From Gloeotrichia echinulata CP02 (GTDB lineage Bacteria; Cyanobacteriota; Cyanobacteriia; Cyanobacteriales; Nostocaceae): DNA of 64,000 bases. Made by a program: the position numbers and the translations under genes. This document shows, piece by piece, positions 1 to 8,208 of this stretch; positions within the stretch are counted from its first letter, which is position 1; every line of letters begins with the position of its first letter. The stretch spans positions 3,849,001 through 3,913,000 of the forward strand of contig CP051187.1 of assembly GCA_038087035.1 (NCBI GenBank), read 5' to 3'. The notes below the pieces were generated by a model, which had not been told where the DNA came from, did no database searches, and was given only the letters and a program-made list of their open reading frames with translations.

Positions 1-498
1 ACGCAAAAGCTGTTTTCAATTATCCGTGATGGCAAACTCGAACTGCAAGCCCAAGTTCCCGAAATTCAACTACCACAGGTAAAACTAGATGCATCCGTAG
101 AAATTACTTCTGATATTGATAACCGCGTGCGGTTACAGGGACGAGTCAGAGATATACAACCCCAAATTAATGATAAAAGGCGGGAAGCCACAGTAAAAAT
201 TGACTTGCCACCAACAAACCTACTCAAACCAGGGATGTTCGCCCGTGGGGCGATTACCATTAATACAACAACAGGAATGGCCGTGCCGCAAAAAGCAGTA
301 CAATCTCAAACAGATGGGAGTGTTATAGTATTCACCCTATCGGGCGAAGACACAGTGCGTGCGGTAAAAGTAGAACTAGGAGAACCGCTCAACGGTAATA
401 AAGTAGAAATCAGGAAAGGTTTGCAACTAGGACAGCGTGTGGTAGTTGACGGTGCTGCTTATATCAAAGATGGCGACAAAGTACGAGTAGTTTCATAA
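1..498 (+). CDS. RND efflux periplasmic adaptor (HlyD/AcrA family), C-terminal part
   Basis: The reading frame is open from the first base of the window to a TAA at 496-498, so only the last 165 residues are seen and the start lies upstream. This part carries the adaptor's beta-barrel and membrane-proximal domain, including the stretch LLKPGMFARGAITI and the later GLQLGQRVVVDGAAYIKDG, which is typical of AcrA/MexA-type membrane fusion proteins. Such proteins link an inner-membrane RND pump to an outer-membrane channel. The RND pump at 1265 is the obvious partner, although about 770 bases of repeats and an IscB fragment now separate them. The family is clear; the substrate is unknown. Confidence 0.85.
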   Translation, partial: TQKLFSIIRDGKLELQAQVPEIQLPQVKLDASVEITSDIDNRVRLQGRVRDIQPQINDKRREATVKIDLPPTNLLKPGMFARGAITINTTTGMAVPQKAVQSQTDGSVIVFTLSGEDTVRAVKVELGEPLNGNKVEIRKGLQLGQRVVVDGAAYIKDGDKVRVVS

Positions 499-656
499 TA
501 GGGAGGAGGCACACAATTTTACATTTTAGATTTTAGATTTTGGATTTGAGATTTATTCCCCGAATAAATTCGGTGGCTCTGGGACAGCTTTAAATTTTGG
601 ATTTTGAATCTTCAATTCCATTATCCAAAATTTAAAATCGAAAACTCGGTGAGGAA

Positions 657-804
657 TTACTCCCTTCCCGGTCTTTGATTACCTATAAGTTTCCTGACTT
701 TGCGCCTTCCCTACGACACGCTCCGCGAACGTAGAGAATGTAGTCAAAATTATTTCCCTACGGGACGCTCCGCGAACGTTAATCTTATAGTGGTTCGGGA
801 GTTA
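657..804. mobile_element. MITE, TTACTCCC family, copy A
   Basis: The element starts TTACTCCCTTCCCGGTCT and ends with an imperfect inverted copy, GGTTCGGGAGTTA. GATTACC sits just inside the left end and its complement, slightly altered, inside the right end. The interior contains CTACGGGACGCTCCGCG-type palindromes. It has no coding capacity. Two further copies in the window (809-982 and 24976-25147) share both ends and the internal motifs, which supports it being a mobile unit of about 150-175 bp. Confidence 0.65.
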
Positions 805-808
805 GGAA

Positions 809-982
809 TTACTCCCTTCCCGGTCTTTGATTACCTATAATTTTCCTTCTTCTCTGCGAGACGCTCCGCGAATGCGCCTTCTCTGCGAGACGCTCCGCGA
901 ATGCGCCTACCCTGCGGGTTCTGCTCTGCAGTATGCGTGAGATAAAAATTATTTTGGTAATCTTCCAGCGGAAAGGGAGTAA
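809..982. mobile_element. MITE, TTACTCCC family, copy B
   Basis: Same left end as copy A (TTACTCCCTTCCCGGTCT, GATTACC). The right end is GGTAATCTTCCAGCGG followed by AAAGGGAGTAA, which is the inverted terminal repeat. It lies four bases after copy A, so the two form a near-tandem pair. The interior carries two copies of a GAGACGCTCCGCGAATGCG-type repeat. No ORF of its own. Confidence 0.65.
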
Positions 983-1031
983 GAATGAGAAAAGTTGAGC
1001 AAACTAACATTACCCGCAAGGAGGGATATTA

Positions 1032-1222
1032 TGTCCAAAGTATTCGTAATTGACACAGAAAAAAGACCATTAGAACCAATTCATTCAGCACAAGCTAGAC
1101 AGCTATTAAGAAACGGAAAAGCAGCAGTTTATAGAAAGTTGCCGTTTACCATTATATTGAAGGAATCGCGTCCCAATTCGCCAGTGTCAGAACTGAGATT
1201 TCTGATGACCAATGACCAATGA
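1032..1222 (+). pseudogene. IscB (RRXRR/PLMP-domain) N-terminal fragment
   Basis: A 63-codon frame starts with ATG at 1032 behind the strong site AAGGAGG. It begins MSKVFVIDTEKRPLEPIHSA and continues through RQLLRNGKAAVYRKLPFTII. This matches the N-terminal PLMP segment of IscB, the RNA-guided nuclease of IS200/IS605-type elements. Full IscB proteins are about 400-500 residues with split RuvC and HNH domains; here homology stops after about 46 residues and only 17 unrelated residues follow. It is therefore a remnant, not an active nuclease. A second fragment of the same region lies at 52477-52722. Whether the short peptide is still made is unknown. Confidence 0.7.
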
Positions 1223-1264
1223 CGACTGACAATCAATCCAAAATCTAAAATATAAACTTCTCCG

Positions 1265-4200
1265 ATGTCTTTTAATATCTCGGCTTGGTCGATTAAAAAA
1301 CCTGTTCCCACAATAGTGATATTTTTAATTTTGACCGTAGTAGGTTGGTTCTCGTTCACATCCTTGGGAATTGATATTAATCCCAACATTGACGTACCAG
1401 CCGTTTCGGTGACAGTAACCCAAGCAGGGGCCGGCCCTGTGGAATTGGAATCCCAGGTGACGAAAAAGATTGAAGATGCGGTCGCTGGGTTGGGGAATAT
1501 CGATAATATGATTTCGACCGTGACTGGTGGAAGTTCCAAGACGACCATCAGTTTTATATTAGGGACAAATAGCGATCGCGCCACCAATGATGTGAGAAAT
1601 GCGATCGCCCAAATCCGCCAAAGTCTACCCCAAGATATTAATGACCCAGTTGTTAAACGCCTGGATTTTTCAGGTGGTGCAATCATCACCTATGTGGTTA
1701 AATCAGAACAACGTTCCGTTGAAGAATTAAGCAACCTCGTAGACCAAACCATTAGCCGCGCCTTATTAGCAGTCAAAGGTGTAGCACAAATTCAGCGTGT
1801 CGGTGGAGTTGACCGAGAAATTCGGATTAATCTCGACCCCGACCGGTTACAATCTTTAGGTATTACAGCCACCCAGGTAAACGACCAAATCCGCGCTTTA
1901 AACATTAACTTACCCGGTGGACGTGCCGAATTGGGTGGTAGCGAACAAAGTATCCGCACCCTAGGTAGTGCAGCCAGTGTAGATACATTGAAAACTTACG
2001 AAATCATCCTTCCTGGGGGTGGTTCAGTACCCTTGTCCAGCTTAGGAACTGTAGAAGATAAGTATGGTGACATCCGCCAAACCGCACGCTTAAATAACAA
2101 ACCTGTGGTAGCCTTCCAAGTGTTACGTAGCACTGGGAGTGTGATGGTGACGGTAGAATCAGGAGTCAAAGCCGCAGTCCAAGAACTGGAAAAAACTCTA
2201 CCCCCTGATGTCAAATTAGATTTAATTTTTACTAGAGCCGACGTTGTTCGTCAATCTTATGAAAGCACCATTGATGAATTAATTCAAGCCTCGGTGCTGG
2301 CAGTGATAGTAATTCTACTATTTTTGCGCGACTGGCGAGCCACATTAATTACCGCCGTCGCCCTACCTTTGTCCATGATTCCCACCTTTGCGGTGCAGCA
2401 GGCCTTAGGTTACACTCTCAATAACATGACCTTGTTAGCATTAGCCTTAGCCGTGGGTAACTTGGTAGATGATGCCGTTGTCGAAATTGAAAATATGGAA
2501 CGGCACATGGCAATGGGAAAATCAGCTTGGGAAGCTGCCTTTGACTCTTCTGATGAGGTAGGATTAGCCGTAATTGCCTCTTCCGCCACGATTATCGCCG
2601 TATTTCTGCCCGTTGCCTTTATGGGTGGCGTTCCAGGGCAGTTTTTCCAACCATTTGGCTTCACAGTTGCTATTTCCACAATTTTCTCAACTCTTGTGGC
2701 GCGGATGGTAACGCCGATGATGGGGGCATATTTGCTCAAAGATAAAGAACAGACCCACCCAAATCAAAAAAGACAGGAACAGAAGAAGCCAAAAATTATC
2801 CCATTCTTCAATATTAAATTAAAACTAGGCAAAAAACAACTCCACACTCAGCACGCACCAGTCAGCAAAAGATTTCAGCCGTATAAATCTGTACTACAGT
2901 GGGCATTACGTCATAGATTAACAACAATAGCGATCGCCCTAGCTTTTTTTATTGCTAGTCTGATGCTAGTTCCCTTGATTCCCAAGGGTTTTGTCGATGA
3001 TGGTGACTTTGGTCTTTCCACTATGGCGATTGAAATACCCCCCGGTTCCACCTTGGAAGACATGAACAAGGTAGTCACACAAACTACTAATTTACTCCGG
3101 GAAAACCCTGCAGTTGCACAGGTGTTAGCCACAGAACAATTAAACACCGCTACCCTAACTGTCAATCTCAAGCCCAAGGAAGAACGGAAAATTTCCCAAA
3201 AGCAGTTTGAAGAGGAAGTACGTCCCTTATTTGAACAGATAGCAGGAGCCAAAATCAGCTTTGAAAGTCAGTCTCCCGGTGATAGTCGCAAGGCTTTATC
3301 CATAGTTCTGCGGAGTGAAAATCCCGAAGCATTAAACCAAGCAGCAGACGCACTAGAAAAACAGATGCGAACCATACCCGGATTGGTGGAAGTGTCTTCT
3401 AGCGCCAGTTTGGTCAAACCAGAGATATTAGTCATTCCCAACCCCCAACGGGCTGCAGATTTGGGAGTCACCGTACAGTCAATAGCCCGTACCGCTTCCC
3501 TAGCTACCATCGGTGATAATGAAGCGAATTTAGCGAAATTTAATTTGAGCGATCGCCAAATCCCAATTCGTGTCCAAATAGACCCCAAAGCCCGTGCAGA
3601 CATCAACACCCTGAAAAATCTCCAAGTCCCCAGCCAAAACGGTAGCTTAGTACCCCTAATCGCCGTTGCAGATATCCGCTTCGGTAGTGGACCTGCAACC
3701 ATCAGTCGCTACGATCGCGCCCGTCGAGTGGCTATAGAAGCCAATTTGCAAGGTATCGCCCTCGGAAAAGCCCTGGAAACAGTCAATAAACTACCCGCCA
3801 TGCAAAATCTCCCCCCAGGGGTAGCACAGCAACCTGGTGGCGGTGCAAAAATTATGCAGGATGTTTTCCGAGGCTTTACTGGCGCCCTAGGGCTAGCCGT
3901 CATGTGTATCTATGCAATCCTCGTGCTGCTGTATAATAACTTCTTACATCCCTTAAGCATTATGGCAGCCTTGCCCTTTTGTTTAGGCGGTGCCCTTGTC
4001 GCCTTGATGTTGTCTCAAAAACCCTTGGGAATCTATGCCCTGATTGGGATTGTCCTGCTGTTGGGAATTGTCACCAAAAATTCAATTCTCTTAGTTGACT
4101 ATACCATCATCAACATGCAGGAAGGCAAAACCCTGCGTCAGGCGCTGATAGAAGCAGGTGTGTCCCGCCTGCGTCCGATTCTCATGACATCCCTCGCCAC

Positions 4201-4468
4201 CATTGCTGGGACCCTACCCCTAGCCTTGGGAATTGGCGTCGGTTCCGAAGTCCGCCAACCGATGGGAATCGCCATCATGGGTGGTTTCACAACTTCCACC
4301 CTGCTGACCCTAGTAGTGGTGCCAGTTATATTTAGCTATATCGACAACTTCCAAACCTGGATCAAGAATATCTTGCGTTATGGCTTCGGCAAGAAACCAC
4401 CGCACCCATCCGCTGGTGAGCGTGAAGTCATCAGTTTACCAGCGGAGCGGGAAAAATCTGCTTCTTAA
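1265..4468 (+). CDS. RND (HAE1/AcrB-type) efflux pump permease
   Basis: The protein has 1067 residues, the usual length for this family. A membrane helix near residues 12-34 is followed by a large periplasmic domain, then a helix cluster containing the RND-typical NLVDDAVVEIENMERHM around residues 397-413. The second half repeats the plan, with TKNSILLVDYTI and SLATIAGTLPLALGIGVGSEVRQPMG. The pump is a proton-driven inner-membrane trimer working with the adaptor whose end lies at 1-498. A charged cytosolic insert rich in Lys/Gln lies near residues 495-535. Substrates cannot be read from the sequence. The start at 1265 is the first ATG of the frame. Confidence 0.92.
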   Translation: MSFNISAWSIKKPVPTIVIFLILTVVGWFSFTSLGIDINPNIDVPAVSVTVTQAGAGPVELESQVTKKIEDAVAGLGNIDNMISTVTGGSSKTTISFILGTNSDRATNDVRNAIAQIRQSLPQDINDPVVKRLDFSGGAIITYVVKSEQRSVEELSNLVDQTISRALLAVKGVAQIQRVGGVDREIRINLDPDRLQSLGITATQVNDQIRALNINLPGGRAELGGSEQSIRTLGSAASVDTLKTYEIILPGGGSVPLSSLGTVEDKYGDIRQTARLNNKPVVAFQVLRSTGSVMVTVESGVKAAVQELEKTLPPDVKLDLIFTRADVVRQSYESTIDELIQASVLAVIVILLFLRDWRATLITAVALPLSMIPTFAVQQALGYTLNNMTLLALALAVGNLVDDAVVEIENMERHMAMGKSAWEAAFDSSDEVGLAVIASSATIIAVFLPVAFMGGVPGQFFQPFGFTVAISTIFSTLVARMVTPMMGAYLLKDKEQTHPNQKRQEQKKPKIIPFFNIKLKLGKKQLHTQHAPVSKRFQPYKSVLQWALRHRLTTIAIALAFFIASLMLVPLIPKGFVDDGDFGLSTMAIEIPPGSTLEDMNKVVTQTTNLLRENPAVAQVLATEQLNTATLTVNLKPKEERKISQKQFEEEVRPLFEQIAGAKISFESQSPGDSRKALSIVLRSENPEALNQAADALEKQMRTIPGLVEVSSSASLVKPEILVIPNPQRAADLGVTVQSIARTASLATIGDNEANLAKFNLSDRQIPIRVQIDPKARADINTLKNLQVPSQNGSLVPLIAVADIRFGSGPATISRYDRARRVAIEANLQGIALGKALETVNKLPAMQNLPPGVAQQPGGGAKIMQDVFRGFTGALGLAVMCIYAILVLLYNNFLHPLSIMAALPFCLGGALVALMLSQKPLGIYALIGIVLLLGIVTKNSILLVDYTIINMQEGKTLRQALIEAGVSRLRPILMTSLATIAGTLPLALGIGVGSEVRQPMGIAIMGGFTTSTLLTLVVVPVIFSYIDNFQTWIKNILRYGFGKKPPHPSAGEREVISLPAEREKSAS

Positions 4469-4525
4469 TTCCCATATTTATGTTATAATGGCATTTGGCT
4501 ATGAGTTTATAGCTAACTGCTATTC

Positions 4526-4597
4526 GCGGGTGTAATTCAGTGGTAGAATGTCACCTTCCCAAGGTGAACGTCGTGGGTTCGAGTCCCATCTCCCGCT
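4526..4597 (+). tRNA. tRNA-Gly (anticodon CCC)
   Basis: A cloverleaf can be drawn. The acceptor arm GCGGGTG pairs with CTCCCGC with one T-T mismatch. The D arm contains TTCAGTGGTAGAA. The anticodon stem TCACC/GGTGA holds the loop TTCCCAA, giving anticodon CCC, and the T arm carries GGGTTCGAGTCCC. CCA is not encoded. It would read the glycine codon GGG. Confidence 0.93.
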
Positions 4598-4939
4598 TAT
4601 TTTGTTGTAAATTCGCAAATTGTACCACACAAAAAGACAAGGTAAAAGGAACTACTAAAACGAGAAACACAAAGATTCAGCTAGTAGTTAAAAATGATTT
4701 ACCGCATATTTACTTACTCAAGAAATAGCTCTTGCTAGGGAGAAAATTGAACAATATACCGAAGAAAATTTGCTTTCTATATATTTTTAATAATTGATAT
4801 TAAAAACACTACATCTTACAGCCATTTTCAGGTAAATAGACCACAGGGTAGGGGCGCAAGGCCTTGCGCCCCTACGAAGATCTGTGGTTCAAATGAATGA
4901 AAATTGCTGTAAGATTAAAGCAATTTTGGAGCAGTGACA
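4598..4939. other. Intergenic stretch with a palindromic repeat
   Basis: Apart from the repeat at 4849-4876 I see no gene here. Short open frames lack a ribosome-binding site and family resemblance. The sequence is AT-rich around 4740-4800. Confidence 0.5.
4849..4876. repeat. Palindromic repeat, core GGGGCGCAAGGCCTTGCGCCCC
   Basis: A nearly perfect palindrome, TAGGGGCGCAAGG joined to CCTTGCGCCCCTA. The same sequence occurs near 14805-14832 and 49727-49753, each time between genes. It can fold into a GC-rich hairpin on either strand. It behaves like a dispersed REP-type repeat. Confidence 0.75.
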
Positions 4940-5578
4940 ATGTTAGGTTTACTAGAAAAGTTGAGTCGCTGGGAAGAATTAACAAGTCAATCAGCATTAG
5001 ATAATGTTGATTCTGACCAAATTTTACTGATGAATGGGATTAACTGGAATATATATGAGATTCTGTTACAGAAATTTGAAAATACTTCTCATTATCGCTT
5101 TAAATATTTAGAAGGTACTTTACAAATAATGTCTCCTAGTCGTCGCCATGAGTTTGATAAAAAGATTATTGCTTTATTGTTAGAAACCTATTTTATAGAA
5201 AAAGATATTGATTTTTATCCTTTAGGTTCAACTACTTTTAGAAGGGAAGCAGCCGCTAGAGGTATTGAACCAGATGAATGTTATTGTTTTGATTCGGAAA
5301 AATCTGTTCCTGATTTGGCTATTGAGGTAGTTGTGACGAGTGGGGGAATTGATGATTTATTAATTTATCAAGGTTTGGGTGTACCAGAAGTTTGGTTTTG
5401 GCAGAATCATCAATTTTCGTTATATTTTCTGCGGGGTGATAAGTATGAGAAAATATCAAAAAGTGAATTTTTACCCGATTTAGATTTCACTCTTTTGGCA
5501 AGTTTGCTTTTGTCTGGTGAAAAACCAAAAGATTTAATCTCAAAGTTCCGTGAAAACATCCGTCGGAGCAATTCATGA
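4940..5578 (+). CDS. Uma2-family (DUF820) endonuclease-like protein
   Basis: The protein has 212 residues. The PD-(D/E)XK-like core is visible: a beta-strand region with LEGTLQIMSPSRRHE, then EPDECYCF and VPDLAIEVVVTSGGIDDLL. E/D-x-D-containing strands followed by LAIEVV are the Uma2 hallmark. These proteins are very numerous in filamentous cyanobacteria and their biological role is mostly unknown. The ATG at 4940 is chosen over a GTG six bases upstream because the site GGAG at 4928-4931 is then eight bases away. It stands alone with no operon partner. Confidence 0.85.
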   Translation: MLGLLEKLSRWEELTSQSALDNVDSDQILLMNGINWNIYEILLQKFENTSHYRFKYLEGTLQIMSPSRRHEFDKKIIALLLETYFIEKDIDFYPLGSTTFRREAAARGIEPDECYCFDSEKSVPDLAIEVVVTSGGIDDLLIYQGLGVPEVWFWQNHQFSLYFLRGDKYEKISKSEFLPDLDFTLLASLLLSGEKPKDLISKFRENIRRSNS

Positions 5579-5803
5579 ATTGCCACTACAAATATATACA
5601 AAATATACAATATATACAAATAATATAAAAAGATACAGACACCTGGGCATGGAGCATGGAGAATGGCAAAGATTCACCTTGCGTTAGTATCTAACTGGCT
5701 AAACACCAACTAAAATAATAATGGTTTGAGGCTTAATATAATTGCGGACATTAATTTCTCAAGTAGTCCAATAATTTGGCAATCGACAAGGGAGATATCG
5801 GTT

Positions 5804-5995
5804 ATGAACAAAGAATACATGGATGTTTTAGAAGCATTAATCGACAAATTGACATTAGCTGCAATCTTAGAGATGCAAGAGCGAATATGTCACAAAAAAG
5901 CCGAGAATTTGCGAAATCATTGGCAAGATGAAACTTCAGCCAAGCTGTGGGATAAAGCTGCTAGGCAAATAGAACAGATAAATGTTGATGTCTGA
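5804..5995 (+). CDS. Small conserved-looking protein, 63 residues
   Basis: The ATG at 5804 follows GGGAG at 5789-5793. The frame also extends upstream, but that part has no ribosome site. The product is hydrophilic and helical (MNKEYMDVLEALIDKL at the start) with two Cys/His-containing turns, and it ends DKAARQIEQINVDV. It has no membrane segment and no motif I recognise. The coding case rests on the ribosome site and protein-like composition only. Confidence 0.5.
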   Translation: MNKEYMDVLEALIDKLTLAAILEMQERICHKKAENLRNHWQDETSAKLWDKAARQIEQINVDV

Positions 5996-6521
5996 AATTT
6001 TAACAGTAAAAGTCTCTCTCAAGGGACTTGCAATTTAAAAAATACCCAACAGTAAGCCCCTTAACTGAACCTTCAGCATGAATCCGCTGGCTCGAATAAT
6101 CTTGTGTAAGATACTTGACAAGTAGTATTACTTGTGCAAAGCTGTACTTAAGGCAGCAAAATAACCGCACTACTAAAGCGCAGGTTTTTGGTGTTGTCTC
6201 AGCAGCAGAATTCCTAGTTTCCTGCCTAGCTCCATGTCATCCCTTCGGCTGAACATTCAGCCTGATGTCACGTCAACTAATTGACAAGACTTTCAGTGGA
6301 AGATGAGATGTTTGGGCGAATGTTGAGGGGATGGGATGACACGAAGCTTGGTAGGAAGCCAGGAATTCTACGGCTGAGACTTGAACCAAAAAGAGTGCCG
6401 GTAGATAGTTTTTTGATAGGGAAGTACTAATTGAGTATCATTTCCTTGCATAAAGCTATGCTACTGCTAGATGTGTGATTTGTTGATGCTGCCTAGTTCA
6501 CCAAATCAAAATTAGGCAAAA
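5996..6521. other. Highly structured non-coding stretch upstream of HNH gene
   Basis: There are no convincing ORFs. Several stems can be drawn by eye: ACAAGTA/TACTTGT near 6118-6135, the very long hairpin at 6185-6392, a GGAA/TTCC stem near 6420-6444 and GCATA/TATGC near 6449-6462. This density of structure suggests a functional RNA or a mobile-element end rather than plain spacer. Confidence 0.5.
6185..6392 (+). ncRNA. Candidate structured RNA: ~58-nt imperfect hairpin arms
   Basis: The left arm at 6185-6243 starts TTTTTGGT, then GTCTCAGC, AGAATTCCT and TGTCATCCC. The right arm at 6333-6392 reads GGGATGACA, AGGAATTCT, GCTGAGAC, ACCAAAAA. The arms pair over most of their length, with small bulges and several G-U pairs. 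The 89-nt loop holds further short stems such as AACATTC/GAATGTT. It ends about 130 bases before a small HNH gene. The arrangement recalls HEARO/omega RNAs next to HNH nucleases, but no family consensus was confirmed, and an inverted-repeat MITE is an alternative. The strand is assumed from the HNH gene. Confidence 0.45.
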
Positions 6522-6758
6522 ATGAATCCTAAACAAAAGCGCAACAAGAAGCAGCAACTCATCGCTTTATATGGTTCTGAATGTTGGTGGTGTCGGCAAA
6601 ATATTGCCAAAGAAAACCTGACAATTGAGCACCTTTTACCCAAGAGTCGTGGCGGTTCTAACTCTTTTGAAAACCTACGACTTTCTTGTTTTTCATGTAA
6701 CAACTATCGCGGAAATAGTCTCTATCCTCCTGGAGGGAAAAAGAGTAACTGCGTCTAG
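6522..6758 (+). CDS. Small HNH endonuclease-like protein
   Basis: The protein has 78 residues and is almost entirely one HNH domain. CWWC near residues 23-26 and CFSC further on supply a four-cysteine zinc site. TIEHLLPKSRGGSNSFENLRL carries the catalytic His and the Asn of the beta-beta-alpha fold. The N-terminus is very basic (NPKQKRNKKQQ). It lacks the RuvC parts of IscB, so it is not a piece of the IscB genes whose fragments lie elsewhere in the window. HNH proteins nick or cut DNA; its target is unknown. It sits just after the structured RNA candidate and before RNase III. Confidence 0.8.
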   Translation: MNPKQKRNKKQQLIALYGSECWWCRQNIAKENLTIEHLLPKSRGGSNSFENLRLSCFSCNNYRGNSLYPPGGKKSNCV

Positions 6759-6851
6759 ATAACGCCTCAATTATATCAGGCTCAAATCTTGTGGGGTGGA
6801 CATCCTGTCCGCCCTATTCATTCAAGCAAAATTAGAAAACACAAAATAAAA

Positions 6852-7538
6852 ATGCACAAACTTCTGATATTCCGTGATGAAAAACTTCTACGCCGTGCGC
6901 TAACCCACCGTTCTTATGTGCATGAAAACCCAGGAGAAGGGGAAGCCAATGAACGCCTAGAATTTCTCGGTGATGCTTTACTAAATTACTTAAGCGGTGA
7001 GTATCTCTATAATCGTCATCCAGAAAAGGGAGAAGACGAATTAACCCGACGGCGTTCTGCATTGGTAGATGAAAAGCAATTAGCAAAATTTGCAATTGAA
7101 GTAGGTTTAGATTTCAGGATGCGGCTAGGAAAAGGCGCAATAAGAGATGGAGGCTATCAAAATCCTAATTTACTCAGTAGTACTTTTGAAGCAGTGATTG
7201 GCGCTTATTATCTCGATAATAATTCCGATATTAAAACAGTCCGCGCTATTGTCGAACCATTGTTTGATTCTGTACCTGAAAACATAGTTGTTGTGCGCTC
7301 AAATGTAGACTCAAAAAATCGCTTCCAAGAATGGGTACAACGCAACCTCACTCCCAACAATCCTCCCAAATATGACACAGTGCAAGTAGGCGGTGTGTCT
7401 CACGCACCAGAATTTATAGCTAAAGTATTCGTGGGTGACAAGGTGTATGGAGAAGGTAAGGGAAAGAACAAAAAAGATGCTGAAAAAGCTGCTGCTGAAG
7501 ATGGACTAGCTAAATTGACAAAAAAAGGGTTGTTGTAA
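6852..7538 (+). CDS. rnc: Ribonuclease III
   Basis: The protein has 228 residues. The RNase III signature NERLEFLGDALLNYL is near residues 33-47, with the second acidic cluster around FEAVIGAYYLD. A C-terminal double-stranded-RNA-binding domain runs from NRFQEWVQRN to KKDAEKAAAEDGLAKL. It cuts dsRNA in rRNA and mRNA processing. The ATG at 6852 (MHKLLIFRDEKLL) fits the normal N-terminus; an in-frame extension to 6789 would run through the repeat GTGGGGTGGACATCCTGTCC and is unlikely. Cyanobacteria often carry more than one RNase III-type gene, so this need not be the only copy. Confidence 0.93.
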   Translation: MHKLLIFRDEKLLRRALTHRSYVHENPGEGEANERLEFLGDALLNYLSGEYLYNRHPEKGEDELTRRRSALVDEKQLAKFAIEVGLDFRMRLGKGAIRDGGYQNPNLLSSTFEAVIGAYYLDNNSDIKTVRAIVEPLFDSVPENIVVVRSNVDSKNRFQEWVQRNLTPNNPPKYDTVQVGGVSHAPEFIAKVFVGDKVYGEGKGKNKKDAEKAAAEDGLAKLTKKGLL

Positions 7539-7910
7539 ACAGTACTTACCCAATTCGCGCATTAGTAGGGGGCGTCAGATGTCAAAAATCTCTTGATAAT
7601 CACCAATTTCTCAAATCTGGCGCACCCTACAATATTAAAAATAGAAAAATATATGACTCATTTTATGCTTGACTAATCTAAATTTTCATGTAAATTGGTT
7701 TATTTGGGCACTTACAAAAAATAAGTCATCCCTTTCTACTGCCTAACACACCCTATAGAAATTTGATTTTCACTTGATAAATAACCTCCATCTGATGTTG
7801 CTTCAACCAGGAGAATGAGAAAAATTAGGTATTTAAGTCAGAAAAAATTATCTCAAGACAGATGTTTTTACTGAGAAACTATGTTATATTGTTAATGTTA
7901 ATATGTTATT
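7539..7910. other. Intergenic stretch, no gene seen
   Basis: It contains a weak inverted pair (GGGGCGTCAGATG and a distant CTGGCGCACCCTAC near 7568-7631), similar to repeats seen elsewhere, then AT-rich sequence leading to the riboswitch. No ORF or tRNA was found. Confidence 0.4.
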
Positions 7911-8116
7911 AGAGTAAGTCAGCCTAATCCAGCGCAACATAGAATGTAATGTTGGAGCGGAGGAACCACCTTTTGGGGCGTATTTGGCAGAAAGTGAGGA
8001 GTTAGAAGTGAGGAGTTACTAATATTTAACTTATAACTCATAACTTTCTTCAGAAGGGCATCTCTCAGCCCTAGCCCGTCAGCTAACTTCGTAGGCATTG
8101 AGAGGAGACTGAAGAG
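7911..8116 (+). ncRNA. c-di-AMP riboswitch (ydaO/yuaA class), transporter leader
   Basis: The conserved blocks of the class are present in order: AGCCTAATCC, GGAGCGGAGGAACCACC, TTTTGGGGCG, then AGCCCTAGCCCGTCAGCTAAC, TTCGTAGGCA and a closing GAGAGGAG. The second riboswitch at 11681 repeats the same blocks with different stem sequences. An extra AT-rich stem of about 60 bases sits between the two halves. The class binds cyclic di-AMP and usually turns expression off when the ligand is bound. It lies about 90 bases before the permease start at 8209, so it should control the three-gene transporter. Confidence 0.88.
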
Positions 8117-8208
8117 ACAGAATTTTAATCATGTTCTGATCTCATCAGTTTCCAAGGCTGGTACTGCTCATATTTTTGTACCCGCACTTAAATCTGTTGA
8201 GGTTGTCA

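Larger units (their letters stand above)
499..1031. other. Repeat-filled spacer between adaptor and RND pump genes
   Basis: This gene-free stretch holds AT-rich filler (TTTTAGATTTTGG-like runs at about 517-650), two copies of a MITE listed separately, and several short palindromic repeats with the core GGACGCTCCGCGAA. No rho-independent terminator was seen right after the adaptor gene. The two genes would normally be adjacent, so most of the spacer probably arrived by insertion. Confidence 0.6.

Noticed and set aside
6185..6392. Retron msr-msd
   Set aside because: No reverse transcriptase gene lies nearby, although the long stem looks similar.
6000..6520. tmRNA, RNase P RNA or a group I/II intron
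   Set aside because: No tRNA-like end or tag frame, none of the RNase P conserved core, and no intron domain V or P-Q-R-S elements could be matched.
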